The notes: a model not told the origin generated them from the sequence alone. A DNA stretch of 33,710 nt from Zoogloeaceae bacterium (GCA_031258715.1 JAIRMN010000148.1:1-33710); one strand, 5' to 3'; counted from the stretch's first letter, positions 7,389 to 17,897 are shown. Numbers and translations: made by a program.

Positions 7389-8801
7389 TTATTTTCCCGG
7401 TACATTGCCTCCAATCAGCGGCAGGCGAGTTTCTTTCTGCAGGCCATGCGCGAGCGAGAGCAGATATTGGTCGGTAAATGCCCGGCCAAAGAGGGTGACT
7501 CCGGAGGGCAGGCCGTTTTGGAAAAAGCCGGCGGGAACGGCAACGGCGGCATAATCGAGCAGGTTGATGAAACTGGAATAGTATCCCAGGTCCAGATTGC
7601 GCTGGATCGGTTCAGCGTGGAGTTCGGCGAGCGTCGCCGGGCGTGGATACGCGGGCGTGAGAACGCAATCGAGCCCCGTCATGAGGCGGTCGCATTGCGC
7701 TTTCAATTCCTGCAGGCGATGCAGCGCGCGGAAAGTGGCAACGCCCGTAATTTCGCGGGCAGGAGCCAGTACTTCGCGGATCACCGGAAGCAAGGCTTCC
7801 GGATTGTTTTCCATGAACGCGCCAAGGCTGCCGCTATACCGTTCCGCCAACCACGGACCGCCGAACAGCAGGCGCGTGGTTTCCAGGAAAGGGGCGAAGT
7901 CGATTTCGACGGGCGTTCCGCCAATGGCTTGCAGATGCGCCACCGTGCGCGCGAAGATCGCGGCGCTTTCGGCGCAACCCATGAATTCGGGCTTTTGGGG
8001 GAGACCAAAACGGAAAGCCTTGGGTGTGGCTTCGAAGTCCTTGCCGTCATTCCACGCCGGATTGGCGCGGCTGTACGCATCCGCCGGATCGGGCGCGGCA
8101 AGCGCGGTCAGCGCGAGCAAGCGACTCGCCTCGACGGCGGTGCTCGTAAAATAGGTAATGCATTGCAGCGAGCGGCAAATGGGGACATGACCGGCATCTG
8201 AAATGATTCCTCTGCTCGTTTTCAGTCCTACCAGATTGTTCAGCGCGGCGGGCACCCTGCCGCTGCCGCCGACATCGGTGCCCAACGCGAAGCTGGAGAG
8301 GCCCAGAGCGACCGCCAACGCGGAACCGGAACTCGACCCGCCGGCGGGATAATCCGGATGAACGCTGTTCCTGCATTCGCCATAGGGCGAACGCGTGCCA
8401 TTCACCCCGGTGCCGAATTGGTCAAGATTGGTTTTCCCCAGGGGTATCGCGCCCAATTCAACAAGCTGGCGCACGATCGTGGCGGAAACCTTTGGCGTGT
8501 AAGCGAAAGCTGGACAAGCGGCAGTGGTGGGAACGGCAGCGAGGTCGATGCTGTCCTTGATGGCGAAAGGAATGCCGTAGAGCGGCAGATCGTCAGGATG
8601 ACGGCCCTCCAGTGCGGCAAGATAAGGCTCCAACTCCTCCAGACTCAAGAGATGGATAAAAGCATGGTATTCGTCATTGAGACTGAGCGCCCTCTCGCGC
8701 AGTCGGGCCACAAGCCGTCGGGGCGTGGCATCGCCCGCACGATAGCGGCGGGCAAGGATTCCAAGGCGTAAGTCGAAGGAGGCGTTCATGGTAGTTTTCA
8801 T
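7389..8801 (-). CDS. Amidase-signature hydrolase, allophanate-hydrolase (AtzF)-like, catalytic domain only
   Basis: A 470-residue amidase-signature enzyme with the Ser-cisSer-Lys triad visible as K82 (PFAIKD), S156 (in PAGGSSSGSA) and nucleophile S180 (GTDVGGSGRVPA). Several stretches are those of allophanate hydrolases rather than general amidases: IPFAIKDSIDLAAVPTTAA, GKTNLDQFGTG followed by GTRSPYG, and LGAFMENNPEAL. AtzF releases ammonia from allophanate in urea and s-triazine breakdown. The family usually has about 600 residues with a C-terminal second domain; that domain is absent here, so the substrate may be a related carbamoyl compound. It is the last gene of the minus-strand operon, 14 bp after the permease. 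The start may instead be the fifth codon (ATG at 8789). Confidence 0.85.
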   Translation of the reverse strand: MKTTMNASFDLRLGILARRYRAGDATPRRLVARLRERALSLNDEYHAFIHLLSLEELEPYLAALEGRHPDDLPLYGIPFAIKDSIDLAAVPTTAACPAFAYTPKVSATIVRQLVELGAIPLGKTNLDQFGTGVNGTRSPYGECRNSVHPDYPAGGSSSGSALAVALGLSSFALGTDVGGSGRVPAALNNLVGLKTSRGIISDAGHVPICRSLQCITYFTSTAVEASRLLALTALAAPDPADAYSRANPAWNDGKDFEATPKAFRFGLPQKPEFMGCAESAAIFARTVAHLQAIGGTPVEIDFAPFLETTRLLFGGPWLAERYSGSLGAFMENNPEALLPVIREVLAPAREITGVATFRALHRLQELKAQCDRLMTGLDCVLTPAYPRPATLAELHAEPIQRNLDLGYYSSFINLLDYAAVAVPAGFFQNGLPSGVTLFGRAFTDQYLLSLAHGLQKETRLPLIGGNVPGK

Positions 8802-8815
8802 CCCAAGCCATCAAG

Positions 8816-9652
8816 TCAGTGCGTTCCGGCGGCATGGCTGTTTTCGGCGCCATACCAGGGCAGGAATTTTCGCAATCCGCAAACGAATGCGTAATCAAAG
8901 AGGAAACCCAGAAGCCCCAGCGTGATCAGCCCGACGAACATATGATCCACGCGGAAAACCTGTTGCGACAATTGAATCAGGTACCCCACACCGAATTGCG
9001 CGCCCGTCAGTTCCGAGGCCACGAGCAGCACCAGCGCGCTGCCGAGTGCAATCCGAACGCCAGCGATGATGAACGGAAATGCGGAAGGCATGATTAGAAA
9101 GATCAGCATCCGCCAGCCGCGCGCTCCCAAGCTGGCGGCGGCTCGAATGAACAGGGGATTCGTATCGCGCGTGCCAAGGTAGGAGTTGACCCAGACCGGG
9201 AAAAAAACACCGAATGCGATAAGAACGATCTTGGAAATCTCTCCAATCCCGAACCAGAAGATCGCCAGCGGCACAAAAGCCAGCGATGGAATGGCGCGAA
9301 ATATCTGCACCAGCGGATTCAAGAACCCATGAAGTCTGGGCAGGCGCGCCATGGCGACGCCCAGCAAAAGCCCCAGCAGGGAACCAATGGCGAAACCCAG
9401 GAAGGCGCGCCACAAACTACTGAGCACGTGGCGTATCAATTCGCCGCTGGCGATCAGGTCAACAGCCGAACGGACAACTACGGAAGGCGCGGGCAACATG
9501 ACGGGATTGATCCAGCCGCTACGGCTGACGCTTTCCCAAAGAAGGACGAAGGCCAACAAACCCAAGGCGCCAAGCTGGGTATTCTCTCCAAAAATTCGCT
9601 TGTTCAGTGTTTGCGTCCTTGCTTTCAGCGTATTCAATGCAATTGTGTTCAT
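8816..9652 (-). CDS. NitT/TauT-type ABC transporter permease (transporter 2)
   Basis: SsuC/TauC-family inner-membrane permease of 278 residues with about six spans. The N-terminal part after the first helix has the conserved NPVMLPAPSVV segment, and the EAA-type loop appears as RAAASLGARGWRMLIF, ending with LIMPSAFPFI. Its ATG overlaps the end of the ATPase gene by 4 nt, so translation is coupled. It should form the membrane channel for the binding protein encoded two genes upstream. The transported ligand cannot be read from the sequence. Confidence 0.9.
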   Translation of the reverse strand: MNTIALNTLKARTQTLNKRIFGENTQLGALGLLAFVLLWESVSRSGWINPVMLPAPSVVVRSAVDLIASGELIRHVLSSLWRAFLGFAIGSLLGLLLGVAMARLPRLHGFLNPLVQIFRAIPSLAFVPLAIFWFGIGEISKIVLIAFGVFFPVWVNSYLGTRDTNPLFIRAAASLGARGWRMLIFLIMPSAFPFIIAGVRIALGSALVLLVASELTGAQFGVGYLIQLSQQVFRVDHMFVGLITLGLLGFLFDYAFVCGLRKFLPWYGAENSHAAGTH

Positions 9653-10599
9653 TCTGTTCCCTCCACGCCAATGGCTTGGGCCAGGCGCTCATAAAGCCTA
9701 TTGAACTCCGGCGACGTGCGTTTTCTTGGCTGGAAATCCGCCCATGGCCGGAAATCCTCCACGATGCGCCCCGGTCTTGAAGACAGCACGACAATGCGCG
9801 AAGCAAGGAAAATCGCTTCACTGATATTGTGGGTCACGAATAAAATGGTTTTTTGAGTACGCGCCTTTATGTCGAGCAATTGCCGTTGCAAGCTTTCGCG
9901 CGTCAATGCGTCCAGGGCGGCGAACGGCTCATCCATGAGCAGCACCGACGGATCGGTGGCCAGGGCGCGAGCGATCGCCACACGCTGCTTCATGCCGCCG
10001 GAAAGCTCAAAGGGATATTGCGCGCCGATATGCGGCAAACCCACGAGATCAAGAAGCGCCCCGACCGCGGCCTTGCGCCTTGCTGCCGACATGCCCGTCA
10101 TGCGCAGGCCGTAGGCGATGTTGCTTTCTACGGTCAGCCACGGAAAGAGCGAATAATCCTGGAACACGACGCCGCGATCCGGATCGGGACCGCAGATGTC
10201 TTCGCCGTTCAGTCGCAATGTTCCAGCGGTCGGCGCCAGAAAACCCGCTATCATGTTGAGCAGGGTCGTTTTGCCGCAACCGCTTGGACCCAGCAGACAG
10301 ACAAATTCACTGGCATCGATGGAAAGCGTGATATCCGCGATAGCTGTGATTTGCGTACCCAGCCGCGTGTGATAGGTATGCGCCAGATCCCGGCATTCGA
10401 TCAAAGGACATTCCGTCTCGGCGACAGTACGCGCCGTGGCTGTGTCCGGCGAAGTGCGGCGATACGTTCTTTTCGGGGTTCCGATCCGGCCATCCTTGGC
10501 GCGCTGGCTTGGAGAATGGTTCGGAAACAGTTGTCCAAATCTAGAAGCGGAATCGTCTTCTGTTGGCGTGAAGGCAATCAAGGCGGCTTCGGACGTCAT
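9649..10599 (-). CDS. NitT/TauT-type ABC transporter ATP-binding protein (transporter 2), N-terminally extended
   Basis: SsuB/TauB-family ATPase, 316 residues. Motifs: Walker A GPSGCGKTT (104-112), signature LSGGMKQR (199-206), Walker B VLLMDEP (219-225), switch H257 in VTHN. The first 60 residues are polar and basic, without homology to the domain, about 35-40 more than in transporter 1. The ATG at 10599 is kept because it lies 2 nt after the binding-protein stop codon and no later usable start exists before the domain. This implies a real N-terminal tail. It is coupled by a 4-nt overlap to the permease gene that follows. Confidence 0.9.
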   Translation of the reverse strand: MTSEAALIAFTPTEDDSASRFGQLFPNHSPSQRAKDGRIGTPKRTYRRTSPDTATARTVAETECPLIECRDLAHTYHTRLGTQITAIADITLSIDASEFVCLLGPSGCGKTTLLNMIAGFLAPTAGTLRLNGEDICGPDPDRGVVFQDYSLFPWLTVESNIAYGLRMTGMSAARRKAAVGALLDLVGLPHIGAQYPFELSGGMKQRVAIARALATDPSVLLMDEPFAALDALTRESLQRQLLDIKARTQKTILFVTHNISEAIFLASRIVVLSSRPGRIVEDFRPWADFQPRKRTSPEFNRLYERLAQAIGVEGTE

Positions 10600-10601
10600 G
10601 A

Positions 10602-11600
10602 TCAGCGCCTGGCGGGAAGAAAGCCTTCAACGACGACCTGATTGAAATCGGGGAATCTGGCGTCGGATCGCACCAATTTGTTTTCTATCGCCCATTTGGC
10701 TTGGCTTTCCAGTTCACGCACGATCGCCGCCTTGTCCAGTCCCAGTCCCAGATTCAGTTTGGGCCAGTAATCCCTGGCCAACGCCAGGTCGAAGTTGAGG
10801 CGAGTGGAAACGGTCTGGATGGATTTTTCGGGATTCGCCAGGATTTCCGCGTCGGCCGCGGCCAATGCCCGCAAACCCTTGCGCAGAAGATCGGGCTTCT
10901 CGTCGATCGTCGATTGCAGCGTAATGACAGCGGAAATGCTCTGGTAAAGGCCGGGAGATTCAACGGCGTGCAATGTCCCCTTGCTCAAAGCGATCGCTTG
11001 TGAAGCGAAAGGCTCCGTCCAGATGAAGCCGTCGAGTGTGCCGGTAACTGCGGCGCTGATGAAATCCGAAGGCGTAAGGCTGGTTGCCTGAATGTCGGAA
11101 AACTTCAGACCGACTGTATCCAGTAGCTTGGCAAGGTAATAATGCCCGTTCGTGCCTTGTGAATAGCCGATGCGTTTCCCCTTGATGTCTTTTGCGGACT
11201 GGATGCTCTGGTTGGCGACCAGCGCGAAAGGTTCATGGGGTTTGCCACCGCCGTTTTGCAGCGTGGCGATGATGCGAACAGGCAGACCATTGAGTGTGGA
11301 GAAGACGACCGGCGTTTCAGCCGCCGTGCCAAAGGCGACGCGGCCGCCGACGACCGCGTCCAGCACCAGGCGTCCGCTCGGGAAAATCACGGAACTGGCC
11401 TCCAGCCCCTGTTTTTCCCAAAGCTTTTCGGCGTCGGCGATGAAAAATTGCGCCCAACCAACCGACAACCCCGCGCCGATGACGACAGGTTCGGCAAGGG
11501 CGACGGAAACGGTTAGCAGGCTCGCCAGGACGAAACCGGCAACGACGCCGAACCCGCGGCGAAACGATTGACGTGAAAACACGGAAAGAAGAGATGACAT
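10602..11600 (-). CDS. NitT/TauT-type ABC transporter substrate-binding protein (transporter 2)
   Basis: Periplasmic binding protein of 332 residues. The ATG at 11600 is chosen over the one at 11633 because GGAGG lies 8 nt before it and a standard signal peptide results (VVAGFVLASLLTVSVALA, cleavage before EPVVIG). The mature part has the family pattern: GWAQFFIADAEKLWEKQGL, GTAAETPVVF, SAKDIKGKRIGYSQGT and a hinge segment GTLDGFIWTEPFASQAI. The pocket residues do not allow the ligand to be named. It lies between the amidase gene (33 bp gap) and the ATPase gene (2 bp), so transport and amide hydrolysis are co-expressed. Confidence 0.9.
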   Translation of the reverse strand: MSSLLSVFSRQSFRRGFGVVAGFVLASLLTVSVALAEPVVIGAGLSVGWAQFFIADAEKLWEKQGLEASSVIFPSGRLVLDAVVGGRVAFGTAAETPVVFSTLNGLPVRIIATLQNGGGKPHEPFALVANQSIQSAKDIKGKRIGYSQGTNGHYYLAKLLDTVGLKFSDIQATSLTPSDFISAAVTGTLDGFIWTEPFASQAIALSKGTLHAVESPGLYQSISAVITLQSTIDEKPDLLRKGLRALAAADAEILANPEKSIQTVSTRLNFDLALARDYWPKLNLGLGLDKAAIVRELESQAKWAIENKLVRSDARFPDFNQVVVEGFLPARR

Positions 11601-11633
11601 GAAATGGTCCTCCATGGAAAAATTGAATGCCAA

Positions 11634-13043
11634 TCAACGCACCGTACCGGGTATGATGAACGGAATCCGGCGCTCATAAGCGCGCGCAGCGCGCAGTACC
11701 AGATCGTCCCGGTAACGCGCGCCGACGATCTGTAGGCCGACGGGCAATCCGTTCGCGGTGAATCCGATAGGCGCCGAAGCGGCGGGTTGCCGCGTCAGGT
11801 TGAACGGATAGGTGAACGGCGAAGTCGCCGAGCGCGGGGCGAGGGCGCCTTGCTCGACGGGGGGAGCCGGCGCGGCCGTCGTCGGCGTCAACAGGAGATC
11901 CCATTTTTCGAAAAACAGGTTCAGCGTGCGTGTAAAAGCTTCGCGGGCCTGCACGGCGGCGAGGTAACGCGTCGCGCCGATTTGCCGTCCCTGTTCGGCG
12001 GATTCCTGTAAACCGCGTTCGGCCAGGGAAAGACGCTCTTGCGGCAAGGTTTCAAAAAGCCGCGCCGCGGCGACGGCGGAGAGGACGCGATGAATGTCGC
12101 GCAAGGCATCCTCGATGGGCGGCGCGGCTTGTTCGACGTTTGCCCCCAGTTCGCCAAAAACCTTTACTGCCCTGGCGACGAGTTCGGCGACTTCCGGATC
12201 AACCTTGGCATGACCCAGGTCGGGGCTGTAGGCGATACGCAAACCCGTGACGCCTCGTTCGATGCTGGCGCGCCAATCCCGATCCTCTGGAGGAAGCGCG
12301 AGAGGGTCGCGCGCATCGGGCCGGGCGATCGCATTCAACAGCAAGGCGGCGTCGCGTACCGTGCGCGCCATCGGCGAGACGTGGAAAAGCGTACCGTTGC
12401 GCGCAGCGGGATAACAAGCCACTCGGCCAAATGAAGGTTTGAATCCGAAAACGCCGCTAAAGGCGGCAGGTTGCCGGACGGAACCGCCGCCGTCGGAGGC
12501 GACGTGCAGCGGCCCAAAACCAATGGCAGCCGCCGCCGCCGCGCCGCCGCTGCTTCCTCCCGGCGTATGCGCCGGATTCCAGGGATTGCGCGTGATGCCG
12601 GTGAGCGGACTATCGCCAAAACCTTTCCAGCCAAATTCGGCAGTCGTTGTCTTGCCCAGCAGAACAGCGCCGTGTTCCCGCAAACGCGCGACGGCGGGCG
12701 AATCCTCATTCCAGTCCTGGCCCGGATCGACGACACGGCTGCCGTGCAAGGTGGGCCAGCCCTTGGCCAAAAGCAAATCCTTGACGGTCACGGGAATTCC
12801 ATCCAATTCGCTCCACTGCGCGCCGTCATGCCAGCGCTGTTCGGATCGGCGCGCGGCGGCAAGCGCCGCGTCGGCGTCCAGATAGGCAAAGGCATTCAAG
12901 ACAGGATCGTGGACTTTGATGTGTTCCAGAACGGCCTCCACAACTTCCACTGGAGAAACCCTGCGCTGGCGGTAAAGCGCGATAAGCTCTTCGGCGCTGT
13001 ATTGGCTCAGAACGGTATCTGTGGCGCGTTTGCTTGCATTCAT
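11634..13043 (-). CDS. Amidase-signature family amidase
   Basis: A 469-residue amidase-signature hydrolase, first gene of the amidase/transporter 2 operon. The triad is visible as K88 (IPVTVKD), S164 (TPGGSSGGAAAA) and nucleophile S188 (ASDGGGSVRQPA). It also has the conserved GVFGFKPSFGRV segment and the C-terminal GLPVGLQIVG motif. The ATG at 13043 is chosen; the frame extends to 13133, but that longer N-terminus would overlap the promoter region and has no counterpart in the family. These enzymes hydrolyse carboxamides or related bonds to acid plus ammonia in the cytoplasm. With the AtzF-like enzyme at the operon's end, a two-step release of ammonia from an imported amide or ureide is a reasonable inference. 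Confidence 0.9.
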   Translation of the reverse strand: MNASKRATDTVLSQYSAEELIALYRQRRVSPVEVVEAVLEHIKVHDPVLNAFAYLDADAALAAARRSEQRWHDGAQWSELDGIPVTVKDLLLAKGWPTLHGSRVVDPGQDWNEDSPAVARLREHGAVLLGKTTTAEFGWKGFGDSPLTGITRNPWNPAHTPGGSSGGAAAAAAIGFGPLHVASDGGGSVRQPAAFSGVFGFKPSFGRVACYPAARNGTLFHVSPMARTVRDAALLLNAIARPDARDPLALPPEDRDWRASIERGVTGLRIAYSPDLGHAKVDPEVAELVARAVKVFGELGANVEQAAPPIEDALRDIHRVLSAVAAARLFETLPQERLSLAERGLQESAEQGRQIGATRYLAAVQAREAFTRTLNLFFEKWDLLLTPTTAAPAPPVEQGALAPRSATSPFTYPFNLTRQPAASAPIGFTANGLPVGLQIVGARYRDDLVLRAARAYERRIPFIIPGTVR

Positions 13044-13144
13044 TTCCGTGTATCCATCCTTTGAGGAGGCGCGACAGGCCGAAAACCGCCGCTGATGACA
13101 TGGCAAAACTAACAAGGATGAAACAAACGGCAAACGAAATAGAT

Positions 13145-13172
13145 TTGATATGCTTACGCCCTGTTATGACAA
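13145..13172 (-). promoter_or_regulatory. Promoter with operator site B upstream of amidase operon
   Basis: Read on the minus strand, a -35 box TTGTCA (13172-13167), 16-bp spacer and -10 box TATCAA (13150-13145) are found. The operator-like string TTGTCATAACAGG overlaps the -35 box (13172-13160). The layout is the same as at the transporter 1 promoter: same -35 sequence, same spacer length, same phase of the motif. The start codon of the amidase is about 100 bp downstream of the -10 box. Confidence 0.65.
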
Positions 13173-13240
13173 CATGACAACCTTGGTTTCATGTTGTTCC
13201 AATTCCTGGCAACCGTCTCTTCGCGGCACAAATCCTCGCT

Positions 13241-14915
<1,675 letters not shown>

Positions 14916-14923
14916 GCGCGGAT

Positions 14924-15910
14924 TCAAGGTTTTACCCGCCAGGCATTTACGATGCGTCGCGCCGTCTTGCGCACATCGATATCCGGGTCGTCTGTCGCCA
15001 GTTTTTGCAGCGCTGGCAACGCGGATGGGTCGCCAATCAACCCCAGGGCGTTCGCCGCTTCCTTGCGCAGATTGCTCATCGCGTGATCGAGCGCTTGCAA
15101 GAGCGCCGGAACGGCGGCCCGCGCCTTGATTTGTCCCAAGGCATGGGCGGCCTTGAGGCGGACTTGCCAGTATTCATCCAGTAAAAGCGCCGCGATCAGC
15201 CCTTCGGCGCTCCCTGGATCGAGCAGCTTGCCGAGCGTTGCCGCCGCCGCCTCGCGCGTTTCCCAGTCTTTGTCCCCTCCCCTCTCCCGCAAGGCAAAAA
15301 GCAATGCCTGGCGCGCGACAGGCAAGGCGTCGGCCTGCGCGAAGCCCAACGCGCCCGCCGCCGCCCGGCGCACTTCCGGCGACGGGTCGGCAATTCGTCC
15401 GGCAATCGCCGCGATGGCCCGCGCGTCACGCAAATACGCCAGTACGCCGATAGCCTCGCGCCGCGCCAGGGGCAGCGGATCATCCAGCGCGGCAATCGCC
15501 GCCGCCAGCGCCGTCGGCTCGCGCAACTCGCGCAAGCCGCGCAGGATCGCTGCGCGCGAGGCGCCTTCGGCGGATGCCAATGCCGCCGCCAGCGGAGGCC
15601 CAGCCTCGCCATCGCGCAATTCGGCCAAAGACAGGGCTGCGGCCTGACGTACATCGGCATTGGCATCGCCGAGAAGCGCCAGCAGGCTTTCCACCGCCGG
15701 GAGTGCGCCAATGCCTTCGAGCGCCCGCGCCGCCTCTAGCCGCACTTCGGCGGCCAGGTCACGCGATGCGCGCAGGTAAACGGCAAGTCCTGCGCTGTCG
15801 AATTCGTCGCTTGTCTCACGCACCGCGATTCTGCGCACCGCCGGATCGTCGTCGGTAAGTCGCGCCCGCAGTTGGAAAGGCAGATCGAAATCCAGTTCCA
15901 CGTCGGCCAT
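14924..15910 (-). CDS. HEAT-repeat protein
   Basis: A 328-residue alpha-helical repeat protein made of about nine HEAT units (for example DVRQAAALSLAELRD, EVRRAAAGALGFAQ, QVRLKAAHALGQIKA, NLRKEAANALGLIGD). It has no signal peptide or membrane span, so it should be cytoplasmic. HEAT proteins of this kind act as scaffolds or as assembly or lyase-type factors for cofactor-containing enzymes. The ATG at 15910 follows the ferredoxin stop by 4 nt; a frame reaching 16000 would overlap the ferredoxin and is rejected. Its fixed place between the ferredoxin and the membrane Fe-S protein suggests a role in maturing or docking the redox complex; that is inference. Confidence 0.88.
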   Translation of the reverse strand: MADVELDFDLPFQLRARLTDDDPAVRRIAVRETSDEFDSAGLAVYLRASRDLAAEVRLEAARALEGIGALPAVESLLALLGDANADVRQAAALSLAELRDGEAGPPLAAALASAEGASRAAILRGLRELREPTALAAAIAALDDPLPLARREAIGVLAYLRDARAIAAIAGRIADPSPEVRRAAAGALGFAQADALPVARQALLFALRERGGDKDWETREAAAATLGKLLDPGSAEGLIAALLLDEYWQVRLKAAHALGQIKARAAVPALLQALDHAMSNLRKEAANALGLIGDPSALPALQKLATDDPDIDVRKTARRIVNAWRVKP

Positions 15911-15914
15911 GACG

Positions 15915-16151
15915 TCAGCGCACAAGGTAAGGCATTTCGACGCGAATCGCCTTGGTCGGACAATCCTGCTGGCACGGCAGGCAATACCAACATTCGTCAT
16001 AGCTCATCACCACCTTGCCGTTTTCGTCGAGTTTCAGGGCGTCGGTCGGACAAACGTCGATACAGGTGCGGCACCCCTTGCTGGCGATGCATTTGTCGTG
16101 ATCGACGAGAATCGACACAGCAAAATCCGGGTCATTCCTGGTCAGGCTCAT
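15915..16151 (-). CDS. Small 2[4Fe-4S] ferredoxin, AprB-like partner of the flavoprotein
   Basis: A 78-residue protein with two [4Fe-4S] motifs: C21-x5-C27-x2-C30-x3-C34-P and C54-x2-C57-x2-C60-x3-C64-P. The five-residue gap in the first motif (CIASKGC) and the segment DECWYCLPCQQDCPTKAI recall the N-terminal ferredoxin part of adenylylsulfate reductase subunit B. The longer C-terminal tail of true AprB is missing. Start chosen at 16151 because GAGGAG lies 8 nt upstream and overlaps the flavoprotein stop. It should accept or donate electrons for the adjacent flavoprotein. Confidence 0.9.
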   Translation of the reverse strand: MSLTRNDPDFAVSILVDHDKCIASKGCRTCIDVCPTDALKLDENGKVVMSYDECWYCLPCQQDCPTKAIRVEMPYLVR

Positions 16152-16162
16152 ATCGAGTCTCC

Positions 16163-17887
16163 TCATGTACGCGCGGCTTCGCAGCGCAACTCGTGGTAAG
16201 CGTTCATTTCGGCGTCGCCGATGGACACAATGTAATCGGGAACCGGGCGGGTAAAGAACGCGGGCTTCCCTTCCGAGGTTTTGCGCGCTTCGACGAAACA
16301 GTTCCAGCGCGCGTCGTCGCGTTCTGGAAAATCGGTTCGATAGTGATACAGGCCCCAACGGCTTTCGGTGCGATACAGCGACGCCAGGGCGGCCAGCTCG
16401 GCGCAATCGAGAATGGCGAAGACTTCCATGGCGCGCATCAGTTCATGCGGATTCCCGGCCTTGACGTGCTGGAGATCCTCGCGAATTTCGGCAAAACGCC
16501 GAAGGCCGATTTCCATCTTGCGCGTGACCTTGGGCGGTTGCAGGTAATCGTTGACCAAGCGCCGCAGCTTGTACTCGATCTTGCTCGCCTGAAGACCGTT
16601 TTGCCGTTGGAGCGGAGCCAGAATACGCGCCCGCTCGCGTTCCACTTGCTCCGCGTCATGGTCGGGAAGCGACAATCCTTCCAGATAATCGACCGCGTCC
16701 TCGCCAGCGATCTGCCCAAACACCATCGCGCCGAGCATGTAATTGTGCGCCACGTTGCACAGATCGCCCGCCGCGTAGAGACCCGGCACCGTCGTGCGCG
16801 CGTGTTCGTCCACCCACACGCCCGATGCGCTGTGACCGCCGCACAAGCCGATCTCGGAGATATACATTTCGACCAGGTCCTTGCGGTAATTGGTGCCGCG
16901 TCCCTGGTGGAACAATCCGCGCGAGGGCCGCTCGGTGATGTGCAATACGTTTTCGATACGCTGGACGGTCTCGCCGGCGAGATGATCGAGCTTGAGGAAG
17001 ACCGGGCCGTTGCCGCTCTCCAGTTCGCGCCAGAACTCAAACATCATCTGGCCGCTCCAGTAATCGCTTTTGATGAAGCGCTCCCCCCTAGCATTGACCG
17101 TATAGCCGCCGAAGGGTCCGGTCACGTAGGCGCACGCCGGGCCGTTGTAGTCCTTGATCAGCGGATTGATCTGGAAGCACTCCAGCCCGGAAAGTTCCGC
17201 GCCCGCGTGGTAGGCCATGCTGTAGCCATCGCCCGCGTTGGTCGGATTCTCATAAGTGCCGAATAGATACCCCGACGCCGGCAAGCCCAGGCGTCCCGCC
17301 GCGCCGGTGCACAACACCACCGCGCGCGCGCGAATCACCACGATATCTCCGGAACGCGAATCGAGCGCGATGGCGCCGGCGATGCGGCCATCCTTTGCGG
17401 TCAGCAGGCGCGTAGCGGTCAGGCGATTGGAAATCTCGACGCCCAGGCGCTTGATCTGCCGGAAAATCACTTTCTTGACGTTGTACCCTTCTGGCATGGG
17501 CAGGACATACGATCCCAGGTGATGCACCTTCTTGACCGCGTAGTCGCCGGTTTCGTCCTTCTCGAACCTGACGCCCCATTCATCCAGCTCGCGGATCATT
17601 CCGTAGCTGCGTGTGGCATACGCCATGATCGTATGCTGATTGACGATGCCATCGTTGGCGATGGTGATTTCCCGAACATATTGTTCCGGCGTCGCGCAAC
17701 CGGGGATGATGGCGTTATTCACGCTATCCATTCCTTCGGTGATCGCGCCACAGCGCTTCACGTTGGCCTTGTCCAGCAGCAATACACGCAAATTCGGCGC
17801 CTTGGCCTTGGCCTTGATCGCGGCGATTGGCCCAGCCGTGCCGCCGCCAATCACCAGGATGTCGGTTTCGATGTTTCGGGTTTCCAT
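16163..17887 (-). CDS. AprA-like FAD-dependent oxidoreductase (fumarate reductase/SDH flavoprotein superfamily)
   Basis: A 574-residue flavoprotein. The N-terminal dinucleotide fold has ILVIGGGTAGP (G14-G19) and the second FAD contact is GLYAAGDLCNV (369-378). Between them, MMFEFWRELESGNGPVFL and GGHSASGVWV (350-359) match the capping domain of adenylylsulfate reductase AprA more than that of succinate dehydrogenase. The C-terminal helical part (about 410-574) is also of that type. AprA interconverts sulfite plus AMP and APS, but the absence of sat, dsr or qmo genes and the co-transcription with a transporter suggest another substrate. It is followed by the AprB-like ferredoxin 11 nt later. 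No signal peptide is present, so it is cytoplasmic. Superfamily assignment is firm; reaction is unknown. Confidence 0.88.
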   Translation of the reverse strand: METRNIETDILVIGGGTAGPIAAIKAKAKAPNLRVLLLDKANVKRCGAITEGMDSVNNAIIPGCATPEQYVREITIANDGIVNQHTIMAYATRSYGMIRELDEWGVRFEKDETGDYAVKKVHHLGSYVLPMPEGYNVKKVIFRQIKRLGVEISNRLTATRLLTAKDGRIAGAIALDSRSGDIVVIRARAVVLCTGAAGRLGLPASGYLFGTYENPTNAGDGYSMAYHAGAELSGLECFQINPLIKDYNGPACAYVTGPFGGYTVNARGERFIKSDYWSGQMMFEFWRELESGNGPVFLKLDHLAGETVQRIENVLHITERPSRGLFHQGRGTNYRKDLVEMYISEIGLCGGHSASGVWVDEHARTTVPGLYAAGDLCNVAHNYMLGAMVFGQIAGEDAVDYLEGLSLPDHDAEQVERERARILAPLQRQNGLQASKIEYKLRRLVNDYLQPPKVTRKMEIGLRRFAEIREDLQHVKAGNPHELMRAMEVFAILDCAELAALASLYRTESRWGLYHYRTDFPERDDARWNCFVEARKTSEGKPAFFTRPVPDYIVSIGDAEMNAYHELRCEAART

Positions 17888-17897
17888 TGACGTCGTC

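Noticed and set aside
7386-8201. 271-codon open frame on the plus strand
   Set aside because: It is the shadow of the AtzF-like amidase on the other strand, with biased composition and no family resemblance.
13044-13133. Longer N-terminus of the amidase
   Set aside because: It would reach back almost to the -10 box of the operon promoter and has no counterpart in amidase-signature enzymes.
15915-17887. Genuine dissimilatory APS reductase (AprBA)
   Set aside because: The ferredoxin lacks the AprB tail, and no sat, apr-associated qmo/aprM, dsr or sox genes lie nearby; only AprA-like is claimed.
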